Assembly: GCA_943372645.1 (NCBI GenBank) | Contig: CALRZN010000026.1 | Span: 6,647-70,646, forward strand | Origin: VBWE01 sp943372645 | GTDB taxonomy: Bacteria; Bacteroidota; Bacteroidia; Palsa-965 | DNA: 64,000 nt | Reading direction: 5' to 3' | Shown: positions 26,456 through 34,476 of the stretch, piece after piece | Layout of the letters: each line of letters begins with the position of its first letter | Position numbering within the stretch: the stretch's first letter is position 1 | The notes under the pieces: generated by a model | Database searches by the model: none | Told to the model about the DNA's origin: nothing | The model's input: the letters and a program-made list of their open reading frames with translations, nothing else | Made by a program: the position numbers and the translations under genes

Positions 26456-27616
26456 ATGAACTGGCTCCGCAAAATAACCGGCGATTCATTTTCGTACCAG
26501 CCCCAGCAGGTGCCGCTGGAGAAAATGTATTGCGGCATGAAGGAGTCGGAGTTCCGCGATCTGATGCCGCAGGCCCTGCCGCGCGGACTGTCAGATGACG
26601 GCTACCTGGTAGAGAAAGCGGAGTTTTTCGGACTGCCGGGCACGTTCCAGTATAATTTTCACGAAGGTGTTTTAACGTCCATTCATTTCGGGGCCGAAGG
26701 AAGCGCGTGGTGGTCGTACGATGAACCGCATACGCTGGAAGAAACCGAAAACAATTTCCGCACCTTCGAAACTACTGCGCTTGATGCGTTGTACTGGATG
26801 GAACAGCACCTCGGCCGTCCCGATGTGTATGAAGATGAACTGGCCGAAATGATGCGCAACCGCCTCGACCTGCAGGAAAAAGTAGGGGAGCAGTACCTCA
26901 GCGTGGCCTGGATATCGCCCGAAAATTACCGTTATACCATTGAATGGTCCATGCTCGGTAAACCGCTGCACGAAGAAGAAGAACAATCGCAGTATGGCCG
27001 CGATTTTCTGTCGCAGACCTATCGCATCAGCATTAACCTGATGGATGCCGGCCGCAGCAAATTAGAAGTAAACAAACTGCGCGTGGGCATGACCGTGCGC
27101 GAAGTAGAAGAGTTGCGCCCCGAACTGTATGAAGAAGGCATTTCGTCGTTCAACTCGGTTAACTATTACGACGGCGAACGTCACTGGACCTTCGACTGGA
27201 GCAAGGGCCGCTTAGTGGCGTTCCGTTCCGAAGAAAAATTCAACACCATAATTGCCAGCCACGAACTGCTGCGTGTTAATCCCGACAATCCGAACTGGTT
27301 CGATTTCGAACGCGGTGCCGAAATTATCGCGGAACAGATTCAGCGCCTTAACGAAGCCCTGAAAACGCTCCAGGAGATGATGGAAAAAGCATTCGGACAG
27401 GCCACCAAATCATTCTGGAAATCAAACCCGCTCAGCACCGGCGATATTGTACTCGATCACCACAACGATGAAGAAGATCTGATGGTCAGCCTCTTCTGGG
27501 AATTGGGCACCCACTCCAAAGCAAACGTGTATGCTTACGCCTGGGGCAGCACCGGCGGCCGCCCGGACCGGACGGAGTATATCGGGTATTATGGGGTGAA
27601 GTTCCGGAAAGCCTGA
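26456..27616 (+). CDS. Cytoplasmic paralogue of the 25342 protein with two modules
   Basis: 386 residues without a signal peptide. Module one starts PLEKMYCGMKESEFRDLMPQ at about residue 21; module two NKLRVGMTVREVEELRPEL at about residue 205 and continues HWTFDWSKGRLVAF. Both resemble the GMT-x-E-x-P module of the neighbour. A helical segment (IQRLNEALKTLQEMMEKAF) comes before the C-terminal beta part. Secreted and non-secreted paralogues side by side might work on the two sides of the membrane or one may be regulatory. No known domain assigned. Confidence 0.7.
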   Translation: MNWLRKITGDSFSYQPQQVPLEKMYCGMKESEFRDLMPQALPRGLSDDGYLVEKAEFFGLPGTFQYNFHEGVLTSIHFGAEGSAWWSYDEPHTLEETENNFRTFETTALDALYWMEQHLGRPDVYEDELAEMMRNRLDLQEKVGEQYLSVAWISPENYRYTIEWSMLGKPLHEEEEQSQYGRDFLSQTYRISINLMDAGRSKLEVNKLRVGMTVREVEELRPELYEEGISSFNSVNYYDGERHWTFDWSKGRLVAFRSEEKFNTIIASHELLRVNPDNPNWFDFERGAEIIAEQIQRLNEALKTLQEMMEKAFGQATKSFWKSNPLSTGDIVLDHHNDEEDLMVSLFWELGTHSKANVYAYAWGSTGGRPDRTEYIGYYGVKFRKA

Positions 27617-27650
27617 TTGGTAAAATAATTTAGCCCTTGCGCATTGAAAA

Positions 27651-27687
27651 TTGAGCGTTGAACATTTCGGATTTTTTCAACGCTCAA
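27651..27687. repeat. 12-bp perfect inverted repeat after the 26456 gene
   Basis: TTGAGCGTTGAA (27651-27662) and TTCAACGCTCAA (27676-27687) are perfect complements. A further partial copy, AATGTTCAATGCTCAA, follows near 27700. No T-run follows, so the role is unclear. Confidence 0.6.
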
Positions 27688-27743
27688 TAATCAATTAACA
27701 ATGTTCAATGCTCAACTATCCGGCAATCCACTCATAAAAAAAA

Positions 27744-27869
27744 CATACGTCAGTTCGAGCGGCAGTCGATCAATAAAGAATAAAAAAGCATACGTCAGTT
27801 CGAGCGGCAGTCGAGAACAGTGATGCAGGATCGTATAAAACCTGTTCTCGACTGCCGCTCGAACTGACG
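27744..27869. repeat. GTCAGTTCGAGCGGCAGTCGA repeat: two direct copies and one inverted
   Basis: A 26-bp unit (CATACGTCAGTTCGAGC, then GGCAGTCGA) occurs at 27744-27769 and 27789-27814. The second copy, extended with GAACAG, is inverted at 27842-27869, making a 28-bp perfect stem. It sits between the convergent stops of 26456 and the GNAT gene. Similar repeats are common in this phylum and may end transcription from both sides. Confidence 0.75.
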
Positions 27870-27882
27870 GTGGCAACTGATC

Positions 27883-28338
27883 TCACGCGAGCCACTCGTA
27901 GAAAAAACTCGATTCCTTCTTCAGCCCGCACTTCTCATACAGCTGCTGCGCCTGTACATTATCGGCAGCGGTTTGCAACAAAAATCCTTTGGCGCCGGTT
28001 TCTATTACAATCTGTTTTGCTTTTTCAATGAGCTGCCCGGCGATACCTTGCCCGCGGTAATCGGGATGTACGTACAGATCGTTAAGCAACCAGTAGCGTT
28101 TCATGCTTACCGATGAAAACAGCGGAAAGAGTTGTGTAAAACCAACGCCCTGCTGATCATGATCGATGGCGAAATAAATCACCGATTCGTTATTCGCGAG
28201 GCGTTCGCGCAGGAACTGTTCGGCGGCGGGCAGATCGCTTTGCTGTTTGTAAAACTGCCGGTAGGCATCAAACAGTGGCGCCACCTGGTGCAGGTTATGT
28301 TCACCGGCTTTGCGGAAGAAGAATGGGGCAATGGCCAT
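27883..28338 (-). CDS. GNAT-family N-acetyltransferase
   Basis: 151 residues from the ATG at 28338. The acetyl-CoA-binding motif A is LYVHPDYRGQGIAGQLIEKA; motif B follows with NVQAQQLYEKCGLKKESSFF. The fold and length are typical for small GNAT enzymes that acetylate an amine on a metabolite or protein; the substrate cannot be read. It starts 4 bp after the stop codon of the M1 aminopeptidase, so the two are co-transcribed. A longer reading from a TTG at 28350 would overlap that gene and is not preferred. Confidence 0.88.
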   Translation of the reverse strand: MAIAPFFFRKAGEHNLHQVAPLFDAYRQFYKQQSDLPAAEQFLRERLANNESVIYFAIDHDQQGVGFTQLFPLFSSVSMKRYWLLNDLYVHPDYRGQGIAGQLIEKAKQIVIETGAKGFLLQTAADNVQAQQLYEKCGLKKESSFFYEWLA

Positions 28339-28342
28339 TGGT

Positions 28343-30808
28343 TTACTCAATCACCAGTTTGCTGTTCATCACATCGCGCCCGTTGCGCACCTGGATGAGG
28401 TACATGCCTTTGTTCCAGTGCTGCGTATTTAACTGCAGGGCGTCCGTGCCGGTGGTTTGTTTGAAAACACATTTGCCGGAAAGATCAAATACCAGCACAT
28501 CCGAGTCGCCGCCCGAAATGGCATCCCACTTCAACTGCACCGTAGTTTCTGCTGCTGCAGGATTCGGAAAAACAGTGAGCGCCTGGGCCTGCATCGTAAT
28601 TTCATCTTCACCGATAAGTACCGTTGAAACACCGTTTGCAAAAGCGTATTCACCCAGCATCAGCGTGTCGGCTGTTACATAACCGTATTTGCTCGTGTTC
28701 GGGCTTCCGATTACTGTTTTGGTGTAGTGCGGATATTCATGCCAGTTGTCGCTGCCGTTGCGGCGGTAGAGCAGGATGATGCTGTCGCCGTTCGGAATGG
28801 TGAGTCCGTTGTCTAAGTTGCCCGAAGCGCCCGGCGTAAGTGCGCGGCCGTCGTAATAAAAACGCGCGGTGGCGTAAAACGAATTCGGCAGCAGGCCGTC
28901 AATGGTCCAGTAGCGGTAATCGGAAATGCGGTAGTTGTTCACATTGTTCAGCACCGGGTCGGGCGCAGCAAAATGATGCTCCACGCGGAAAAGCGCCGAA
29001 TCGGTAATCGTATTCACCGTTACATTGCAGCGCGCTTTGGTAAAGTTGTGTGCACCGGTGGTAGAAATCACTTTCCATTCATCGGCAATCGCATCGCTTA
29101 TTTTTTCATCAAAGTCAATGGCCACAAACGTGGGATTGAACGGCACTGTAAACGTGTGCGTGGTAAACGGCCCGCTGTGGAAATAACGTTGCGTGTTGGT
29201 TGCCCAGCCTGCGTTTTTAAAGGTCACATCCAGCGGCACGTTGGTATAAAAATTCGGTGCCCCGTCCAGCTTCTGCTGAAACCACACCTGCACATCGTAG
29301 TTCGGACCGTTCGGTGTAACGCGGAACGAATCGATACTGAAATGCGGCCAGCCCCCGTTAAAAACCCAGTCGTTGAAAAAATCATTGAGGTATGTTTGTC
29401 CTGATGATGCAATGAGGTTATCACGGAAATCGGCACTGCTTACATCTTTATACTGGCTCACATTCATGTGGTACTGCAGCCCGGCCCAGAAAGCGGTATC
29501 GCCCATGTATCCGCGCAGCGTGTGTGCTACGTCAGCGCCTTTATTATAAACGTGACTGCCGTAGGTGTATTGGTGCGGCACCCCCGAAACAGCGCGGTAG
29601 CCGCCTTCTTCGAGGTGTACGTTATGCACGAGGTCTTCGTGGTTCGCAAGCACATCGGTGCGGTACGGGTTGCGGCCGTAAACGGCTTCGGTAAAGAGGA
29701 ACGAACAATAACTTGCCCAGCCTTCATTCAGCCACATGTCTTCGGCGGTGCGGCAGGTGGCCAGGTCGCCAAACCACATGTGTGCAAATTCGTGCGCCAT
29801 CAGCGGTGCTTCGTATGTAAGTGTGCCGTTGGCGAAGGCGCGGGGATAACCGATGTTGGTGGCATGTTCCATTGCACCGGCATTAAACGGCACCAGCACA
29901 TACCCTACACGGTTCCAGCGGTACGGACCAAAACGCGCTTCAAATGCATGAAACGCATCTTCGAGGTGCAGGAATGAATTTTTAAGGTTGGTGGTATCGC
30001 CGGGAACAGCCGCAAGAATCACCGGCACGTTTGCGAGCTGTCCTGCAAAAGTCTGATTGACCTGCGTGTACCCGGCTACCGCTACCGAAGCAAGATAGGT
30101 AGGTATCGTTTCGTCTAACTGCCAGGTGCGGGTGCGGAAACCAAGGCTGTCGGTATTGTCAGCCACCAGGTAACCGTTGCAGTAGGCCAGTTTGCCGTTG
30201 TTCGTGGTAATGCCAAACGTATACGTGGAGCGCTCCACAAAATTGTCGAAACACGGAAACCACACGCGGCCAAAGTTGTGCGGGTTCGCATCGAAACCGA
30301 CACCGAGGTTGTATGCATAACCGTTCTGAAAATAAAATCCGCCCCACGACTGATCCTGGTTTGGAACACCATGATAATATACCCGCACACTTTCGGTATC
30401 CCCGATGTTGTGTGTGAAAGGAAGCACCGTGCGGATTAAGGTATCATCATACGTATAAGTAAGCACGCTGCCGTTGCTGTGTGTAATCGAATCAACCGTG
30501 AGCCCGAGCAGGTCCAGGTTAAGTGTATCCACCCCGTTCATGCGTGGCGCAAAATGCACATCCGTAAAGCCGGCGATGGTGTTGGTTACAAAATCGGTGA
30601 TGTTGAGTGCAATGCGGTAATGCAATATATCTACCGTATCGCTGCGCAGGTTGCTGGCCTGCAATGCGGGATTACCGTTGTTATAACGCAGTTGTTCCTG
30701 CACATCGGACCGGTGGTTGTGCTGCAGCTGGCAGGGCGTGTGCGGCTGCTGTGCAAAAAGGATTGTACCGGAAGTGCAGGCGAGGAGAAACGTAAAAAGT
30801 GATTTCAT
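28343..30808 (-). CDS. M1-family metallo-aminopeptidase, T9SS type A cargo
   Basis: 821 residues from the ATG at 30808 (the GTG further upstream would bury the signal peptide MKSLFTFLLACTSGTILFAQ). The M1 N-terminal beta domain comes first; the exopeptidase motif is GAMEHATN, with His where GAMEN has Asn. The zinc site is complete: H339-E340-F-A-H343 and E362 eighteen residues later (LNEGWA). The last 80 residues are a type A sorting domain (LTVFPNPAAAETTVQL, VLVFDLSGKCVF, GMYLIQVRNG). A secreted or surface peptidase feeding on oligopeptides is likely. It is divergent from the BlaI/BlaR pair. Confidence 0.92.
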   Translation of the reverse strand: MKSLFTFLLACTSGTILFAQQPHTPCQLQHNHRSDVQEQLRYNNGNPALQASNLRSDTVDILHYRIALNITDFVTNTIAGFTDVHFAPRMNGVDTLNLDLLGLTVDSITHSNGSVLTYTYDDTLIRTVLPFTHNIGDTESVRVYYHGVPNQDQSWGGFYFQNGYAYNLGVGFDANPHNFGRVWFPCFDNFVERSTYTFGITTNNGKLAYCNGYLVADNTDSLGFRTRTWQLDETIPTYLASVAVAGYTQVNQTFAGQLANVPVILAAVPGDTTNLKNSFLHLEDAFHAFEARFGPYRWNRVGYVLVPFNAGAMEHATNIGYPRAFANGTLTYEAPLMAHEFAHMWFGDLATCRTAEDMWLNEGWASYCSFLFTEAVYGRNPYRTDVLANHEDLVHNVHLEEGGYRAVSGVPHQYTYGSHVYNKGADVAHTLRGYMGDTAFWAGLQYHMNVSQYKDVSSADFRDNLIASSGQTYLNDFFNDWVFNGGWPHFSIDSFRVTPNGPNYDVQVWFQQKLDGAPNFYTNVPLDVTFKNAGWATNTQRYFHSGPFTTHTFTVPFNPTFVAIDFDEKISDAIADEWKVISTTGAHNFTKARCNVTVNTITDSALFRVEHHFAAPDPVLNNVNNYRISDYRYWTIDGLLPNSFYATARFYYDGRALTPGASGNLDNGLTIPNGDSIILLYRRNGSDNWHEYPHYTKTVIGSPNTSKYGYVTADTLMLGEYAFANGVSTVLIGEDEITMQAQALTVFPNPAAAETTVQLKWDAISGGDSDVLVFDLSGKCVFKQTTGTDALQLNTQHWNKGMYLIQVRNGRDVMNSKLVIE

Positions 30809-30908
30809 GTGCGGATTTATATGCACTAAAATTAAGCAAACAAACGCGAATCACAGCTACCACTTATCCCTTAAAATGAACCGGCTGCAAAAAAAACGAC
30901 TAATAAGA

Positions 30909-30940
30909 TAGTTGTATAACTAAAAACATAGTTATATTTG
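30909..30940 (+). promoter_or_regulatory. Promoter with overlapping BlaI-type operator dyads
   Basis: Promoter: TTG (30912-30914), 18 bp, TATATTTG (30933-30940). Dyads: TAGTT-GTAT-AACTA (30909-30922) and, larger, ATAACTA (30916-30922) with TAGTTAT (30929-30935), perfect arms with a 6-nt spacer. The dyads cover the promoter elements, as expected if BlaI represses its own operon and possibly the divergent aminopeptidase. Confidence 0.6.
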
Positions 30941-30958
30941 TTTTGCAATAACAGCAAC

Positions 30959-31336
30959 ATGAAAGAACTCACGAAAGCAGAGAAGCAGGTAATGCAGGTG
31001 TTATGGGACATCAAGAAGGGGTTTGTAAAAGACATCCTCGAACAGCTTCCCGACCCGCGCCCGGCATATAATACGGTTTCGACCATTGTCCGCATCCTCG
31101 AAGCAAAAGGCTTTGTAGATCACAAAGCATACGGCAAAACCCACGAATATTTTCCGCTCGTAAAAAAGGAAACGTATAAACGGTTCCTGATGAATGATGT
31201 GGTAGACGATTTTTTTGAAGGCTCGGTGGCGCAACTGGTTTCGTTTTTTGTGAAAGACAAACAGGTGGATGTGAAAGAGCTGGATGAATTACTCAAACTC
31301 ATCGAACACGAACCTGCAAAAAAGAAAAAACAATGA
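30959..31336 (+). CDS. BlaI/MecI-family transcriptional repressor
   Basis: 125 residues from the ATG at 30959. It has the winged-helix N terminus typical of the family: LTKAEKQVMQVLWDIKKGFV, then RPAYNTVSTIVRILEAKGFV. The C-terminal helix mediates dimerisation and the family is inactivated by proteolysis between the two parts. It overlaps the BlaR-like gene by ATGA. Such pairs in Bacteroidota are broadly distributed and are not proof of beta-lactam resistance; no beta-lactamase gene is nearby. An upstream TTG would extend it over the promoter and is not favoured. Confidence 0.93.
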   Translation: MKELTKAEKQVMQVLWDIKKGFVKDILEQLPDPRPAYNTVSTIVRILEAKGFVDHKAYGKTHEYFPLVKKETYKRFLMNDVVDDFFEGSVAQLVSFFVKDKQVDVKELDELLKLIEHEPAKKKKQ

Positions 31337-32523
31337 GCGCATTTGATCTGCTGATTCGCCCGGCACTCTGTTTTGTAGTGCTGTATGGCGCATACCTGCT
31401 GCTGTTCCGCCGCAACACGTTTTTTACGGCACAGCGCATTTACCTGTTACTGATCCCGGTAATTGCATTCGTGTTTCCGTTCCTGGTATTGCCTGGTTCT
31501 GCCGTAACAGCGGTGCCGCTGCCCCTGCCGGAGGCAATGCTCCCGGTATTTGATGCGCAGCAATTGGCACCAGCAAACAGCGGAATAACAGTCCTGCAAA
31601 TTATCGCAGCGGTTTATGTGCTGGGCGTGCTGTTCATGCTGTTCCGGTTTGTACAGCGCACGGTGCGCACACAGCAGATGCTTCGGCAGGCGCACCCGCT
31701 GGCCCCGGGACTGAAACAACTGCCCGCGGAACTGCCGGCTTCGGCGTTTTCATTCGGACAAACGATTTACATACATCCCGCAATCCCGGAAGATGAACTC
31801 CCGCTGATTGTTGCACACGAGCAGGTGCACATCCGGCACGGACACAGCATCGACCGGATTTATTACGAACTGCTGTGCGTTGTTTGCTGGTTCAACCCCT
31901 TGTACCGGCTGGCCGCAAAATCGCTGGCAGAAACGCATGAATTTATTGCCGATCAACAGGCCTGCGGCAATGATGCAGTGCATTACAAACGGGTGCTGGT
32001 GGCGCATATACTCGGTCTGCCGTCGCGCACCCTCGTTCATTTATTTGCAGAACCGGGTTCATTAAAAAAACGATTACTGATGATGAACAGAAAAAGAACA
32101 GCACGCGTTGTGCTGTGGAGTTACCTCGCCGTAATTCCGTTACTGGGCGGTATGCTTGCGCTCAACTCGTTTACGTTTGCGGCACCTGCAGCAGCAATTT
32201 CAGAAACAGACAGCGGCGAAACCAGCGACAAACCGGCCGAATTTAAAGGCGGGCAGAAGGCCATGATGGATTACCTGGCCAAAAACATCACGTACCCGGC
32301 TGATGCCGCCGCTAAAAAAATTGGCGGAATGGTGTTTATCGGTTTTACCGTGGAAGCAAACGGAAAAATTTCGGGCGCACACGTTAAAAAAGGCGTATTC
32401 CCGAGCCTGGACGATGAAGCGCTGCGCGTGATCAGTGCCATGCCCGACTGGAATGCGGCAGAAAGCAACGGCAAAATGGTGAAATCGGAACTGGTGCTGC
32501 CGGTGAAGTTTAAACTGGATTAA
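31333..32523 (+). CDS. BlaR1/M56-type membrane metallopeptidase with TonB-like C-terminal domain
   Basis: 396 residues. Transmembrane segments at about residues 7-25, 34-55 and 85-107, then the zinc motif H162-E163-Q-V-H166 and the distal ETHEFIADQ glutamate, and a fourth hydrophobic segment near 260 (WSYLAVIPLLGGMLALNSF). In place of the penicillin-binding sensor of classical BlaR1 it ends in a TonB-like domain of about 100 residues (KAMMDYLAKNITYPADA, GKISGAHVKKG). The protease domain should cleave the adjacent BlaI on a signal. The sensor is therefore not beta-lactam binding in the classical way. Confidence 0.92.
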   Translation: MSAFDLLIRPALCFVVLYGAYLLLFRRNTFFTAQRIYLLLIPVIAFVFPFLVLPGSAVTAVPLPLPEAMLPVFDAQQLAPANSGITVLQIIAAVYVLGVLFMLFRFVQRTVRTQQMLRQAHPLAPGLKQLPAELPASAFSFGQTIYIHPAIPEDELPLIVAHEQVHIRHGHSIDRIYYELLCVVCWFNPLYRLAAKSLAETHEFIADQQACGNDAVHYKRVLVAHILGLPSRTLVHLFAEPGSLKKRLLMMNRKRTARVVLWSYLAVIPLLGGMLALNSFTFAAPAAAISETDSGETSDKPAEFKGGQKAMMDYLAKNITYPADAAAKKIGGMVFIGFTVEANGKISGAHVKKGVFPSLDDEALRVISAMPDWNAAESNGKMVKSELVLPVKFKLD

Positions 32524-32525
32524 AC

Positions 32526-32740
32526 GATCTTATAAAATAGCAGGACTTGCGGAATAGTTTCCGTAAAATAAATCCCGGAATTAGTGGCAGTGGCAGAAGG
32601 CAGTGGCAGTTTGTTTTATGTAAAGACATGTTTCTGTTTCTGAAATACAATCTGACTGCTACTGCCAACTGCAGCTGCCAACTGGGAGCAGGAATTATTT
32701 TATACAAACAATATTTATTCCCTGTCTATTTTAAAAGATC
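32526..32740. repeat. GCAGT palindromic repeat element, copy B (full length)
   Basis: It begins GATCTTATAAAATAG three bases after the stop codon of the 31333 gene and ends CCCTGTCTATTTTAAAAGATC with the order of the start reversed, so the ends are inverted repeats. Inside are AAATAAATCCCGGAATTAG, GTGGCAGTGGCAG, a central TTCTGAAATACAATC and then CTGCTACTGCCAACTGC and GGAATTATTTTATACAAAC. The central part is in the opposite orientation to copies C and E. It fills most of the 337-bp gap. Confidence 0.8.
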
Positions 32741-32806
32741 ATTTATGCGTGATGTGGCTGTGCTTCCGGAAGCATGGCCATGTTGCGTTTGCAGGAAATA
32801 ATTAAC

Positions 32807-32842
32807 TCCTACTTGTTTTATAGGAAATTAAATTTACCTTTG
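32807..32842 (+). promoter_or_regulatory. Rrf2 gene promoter with TCCTA-N9-TAGGA dyad
   Basis: Promoter: TTG (32813-32815), 19 bp, TACCTTTG (32835-32842). The dyad TCCTA (32807-32811), 9 nt, TAGGA (32821-32825) overlaps the TTG box, so binding would block it. The same dyad spacing recurs before the next two units at 33332 and 34309, suggesting autoregulation and a small regulon. Confidence 0.6.
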
Positions 32843-32860
32843 CCCCGCATTTCCTTTTTT

Positions 32861-33310
32861 ATGCTCACGAAAAAATCAAAATACGCAATCAAGGCGCTGC
32901 TCGAACTGGCCCGTAACCACGACGAGGGTACACCCATGCGTATTTCCGATATTGCTGAAAAGGAAAACATCCCGCGCAAGTTTCTCGAAGCCATCCTGCT
33001 CGACCTCCGCAAACACGGCATACTCGGCAGCCGCATGGGAACTAGCGGGGGCTATTACCTGCTGAAAACACCGGCCGACATTCCGCTGAGCAAAGTGCTG
33101 CGCATTACCGACGGACCGATTGCGATGGTGCCCTGTGCCAGTCTCAATTTTTATGAACCCTGCGGCGAATGTGTAAACGAAGCATCCTGCAGCATACGCG
33201 ATGTGGCGCGGGAAGTACGTGATGCCAGCCTGGCCATCCTGTCGAATACCAGCATTGCCGACCTGCTGGCCCGGGAGAAAAAGCTGGGGCAGAAAAAGAA
33301 AAAGCGCTGA
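32861..33310 (+). CDS. Rrf2-family transcriptional regulator with cysteine cluster
   Basis: 149 residues from the ATG at 32861. N-terminal winged helix typical of Rrf2 (KKSKYAIKALLELARNH, PRKFLEAILLDLRKHG, GTSGGYYLLKTPADI). The C-terminal half has four cysteines in CASLNFYEPCGECVNEASC, as in members that bind an Fe-S cluster or sense sulfur/redox state. The basic tail is KKLGQKKKKR. A good promoter and the dyad upstream suggest autoregulation. Likely targets are the aldo/keto reductase and the DUF4395 unit downstream, which carry the same dyad. The inducing signal cannot be read. Confidence 0.92.
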   Translation: MLTKKSKYAIKALLELARNHDEGTPMRISDIAEKENIPRKFLEAILLDLRKHGILGSRMGTSGGYYLLKTPADIPLSKVLRITDGPIAMVPCASLNFYEPCGECVNEASCSIRDVAREVRDASLAILSNTSIADLLAREKKLGQKKKKR

Positions 33311-33331
33311 AACTCTTTTTTTATACTTAAT

Positions 33332-33350
33332 TCCTACTAAAACCATAGAA
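33332..33350 (+). promoter_or_regulatory. TCCTA-N9-TAGAA dyad before the aldo/keto reductase
   Basis: TCCTA (33332-33336), 9 nt, TAGAA (33346-33350): one mismatch from the dyad at 32807, with identical spacing. It lies 13 bp before the ATG at 33363. No clear TAnnTTTG box is visible here. Confidence 0.5.
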
Positions 33351-33362
33351 ATAATAGATAAT

Positions 33363-34280
33363 ATGAAAACAATTACACTCAGTGAAAGCGGACCGGATGT
33401 TTCGCAGATCATTTACAGTTACTGGCGCGCGGCCGAAGATGCCGCCCTGCTGAATGCGCAGGAAGTGGAAAAACGCCTGCACACCTGCACCGACCTCGGC
33501 ATTACCACGTTCGATCATGCCGATGTATATGGCAACTACCAGGTGGAGGCGTGGTTCGGCAATGCGCTCAAACGCTCGGAATTGCGCCGCGAAGACATTA
33601 TTATTTCCACCAAGTGCGGTATCAGCCTGCCCGATGTTTCCCGCCCGCAGAACCGGGTGCGGCATTACGACAATTCGCCGGCGCACATCCGCCGCAGCGT
33701 GGAAAATTCGCTGCGCAACCTGCAGACCGATTACATTGATGTGTTCCTGCTGCACCATTTCGACCCGCTGAGCGATCCCGATGAAACGGCTTCGGTGCTT
33801 ACGGAACTGGTGCTCAAAGGCTATGTAAAACACATCGGTGTGGCCAACTTCACGGTGCACCAGCACAAACTGCTGCAGGATCGCCTCTCGCTGCCCATCG
33901 TAACCAACCACTTCGAGTTTAATGTGCTGCACACCCAGCCGCTGGAAGACGGCACGATTGATTTTATCCGCCAGCAATACAGCAAACCCATGGCCTGGGC
34001 GCCGCTGGCGGGTGGACGCCTGCAGGTGTACAACGACGAGCGTACCTACAACGTAACGTCAACACTGCGCCGCATCGCTGAACAGTACGGGATCAATGTG
34101 GAACAACTGGCCATAGCCTGGCTGCTTGAAACAGGCGCGCTGCCCATTGTGGGGACAAACAGCTACCAGCGCATCCTGAATGCGACATCGGCAGTGGATA
34201 TTAAACTCGACAAGCAGGACTGGTATGAAATTTATTTCGCCGCCACTACGCGTCACGTTTCTGCCGCTGCGCTGGTTTAG
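33363..34280 (+). CDS. Aldo/keto reductase (YdhF-like oxidoreductase)
   Basis: 305 residues from the ATG at 33363, the first after the Rrf2 gene. The TIM-barrel AKR signatures are GITTFDHADVYGNYQVE (catalytic Asp and Tyr), IISTKCG (Lys) and DVFLLHHFDPLSDPDE (His). Near the end INVEQLAIAWLLETGALPIV and GTNSYQRI form the NADPH-binding loop. It should reduce a carbonyl with NADPH; the substrate is unknown. It is 52 bp after the Rrf2 gene and carries the shared dyad in that gap, so Rrf2 control is likely. Confidence 0.92.
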   Translation: MKTITLSESGPDVSQIIYSYWRAAEDAALLNAQEVEKRLHTCTDLGITTFDHADVYGNYQVEAWFGNALKRSELRREDIIISTKCGISLPDVSRPQNRVRHYDNSPAHIRRSVENSLRNLQTDYIDVFLLHHFDPLSDPDETASVLTELVLKGYVKHIGVANFTVHQHKLLQDRLSLPIVTNHFEFNVLHTQPLEDGTIDFIRQQYSKPMAWAPLAGGRLQVYNDERTYNVTSTLRRIAEQYGINVEQLAIAWLLETGALPIVGTNSYQRILNATSAVDIKLDKQDWYEIYFAATTRHVSAAALV

Positions 34281-34308
34281 CCGGTTAAATTATTTTAATA
34301 CCTATAAA

Positions 34309-34350
34309 ATCTATAAAATAAGTAGGAAATAAGAAATTCCACTATATTTG
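34309..34350 (+). promoter_or_regulatory. Putative Rrf2-type dyad and -7 box before the small ORF/DUF4395 unit
   Basis: A half-site CTA (34311-34313), 9 nt, TAGGA (34323-34327) follows the spacing of the two upstream dyads; another ACCTA (34300-34304) adds a half-site. TATATTTG at 34343-34350 is a perfect -7 box. No TTG lies at the usual distance, so an activator or this regulator may be needed. Confidence 0.5.
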
Positions 34351-34372
34351 CTCCCGGAAAAAAAACACGAAC

Positions 34373-34453
34373 ATGAAAAAACAGCTTTGCCGTTTCCGCC
34401 ATAAAGTGGTTCGTTTCCTGCAGCAGCTGCAGTGGCCGACAAGTATTGATTAA
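34373..34453 (+). CDS. 26-residue small ORF, possible leader peptide
   Basis: ATG at 34373 to TAA at 34451-34453, translated MKKQLCRFRHKVVRFLQQLQ and then WPTSID. It is very basic with one Cys. It starts 22 bp after the TATATTTG box and ends 23 bp before the DUF4395 gene, so it is the first ORF of that transcript. It could be a leader peptide controlling the unit or a small protein. There is no conservation evidence in this window. Confidence 0.4.
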   Translation: MKKQLCRFRHKVVRFLQQLQWPTSID

Positions 34454-34476
34454 AATAATAAAGACAACCATTACCC

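Noticed and set aside
30809..30826. Longer N terminus of the M1 aminopeptidase from GTG
   Set aside because: The ATG at 30808 directly starts a normal signal peptide; the extension adds polar residues before it.
31333..32523. Beta-lactam resistance operon
   Set aside because: The BlaR-like protein has no penicillin-binding sensor domain and no beta-lactamase gene is nearby.
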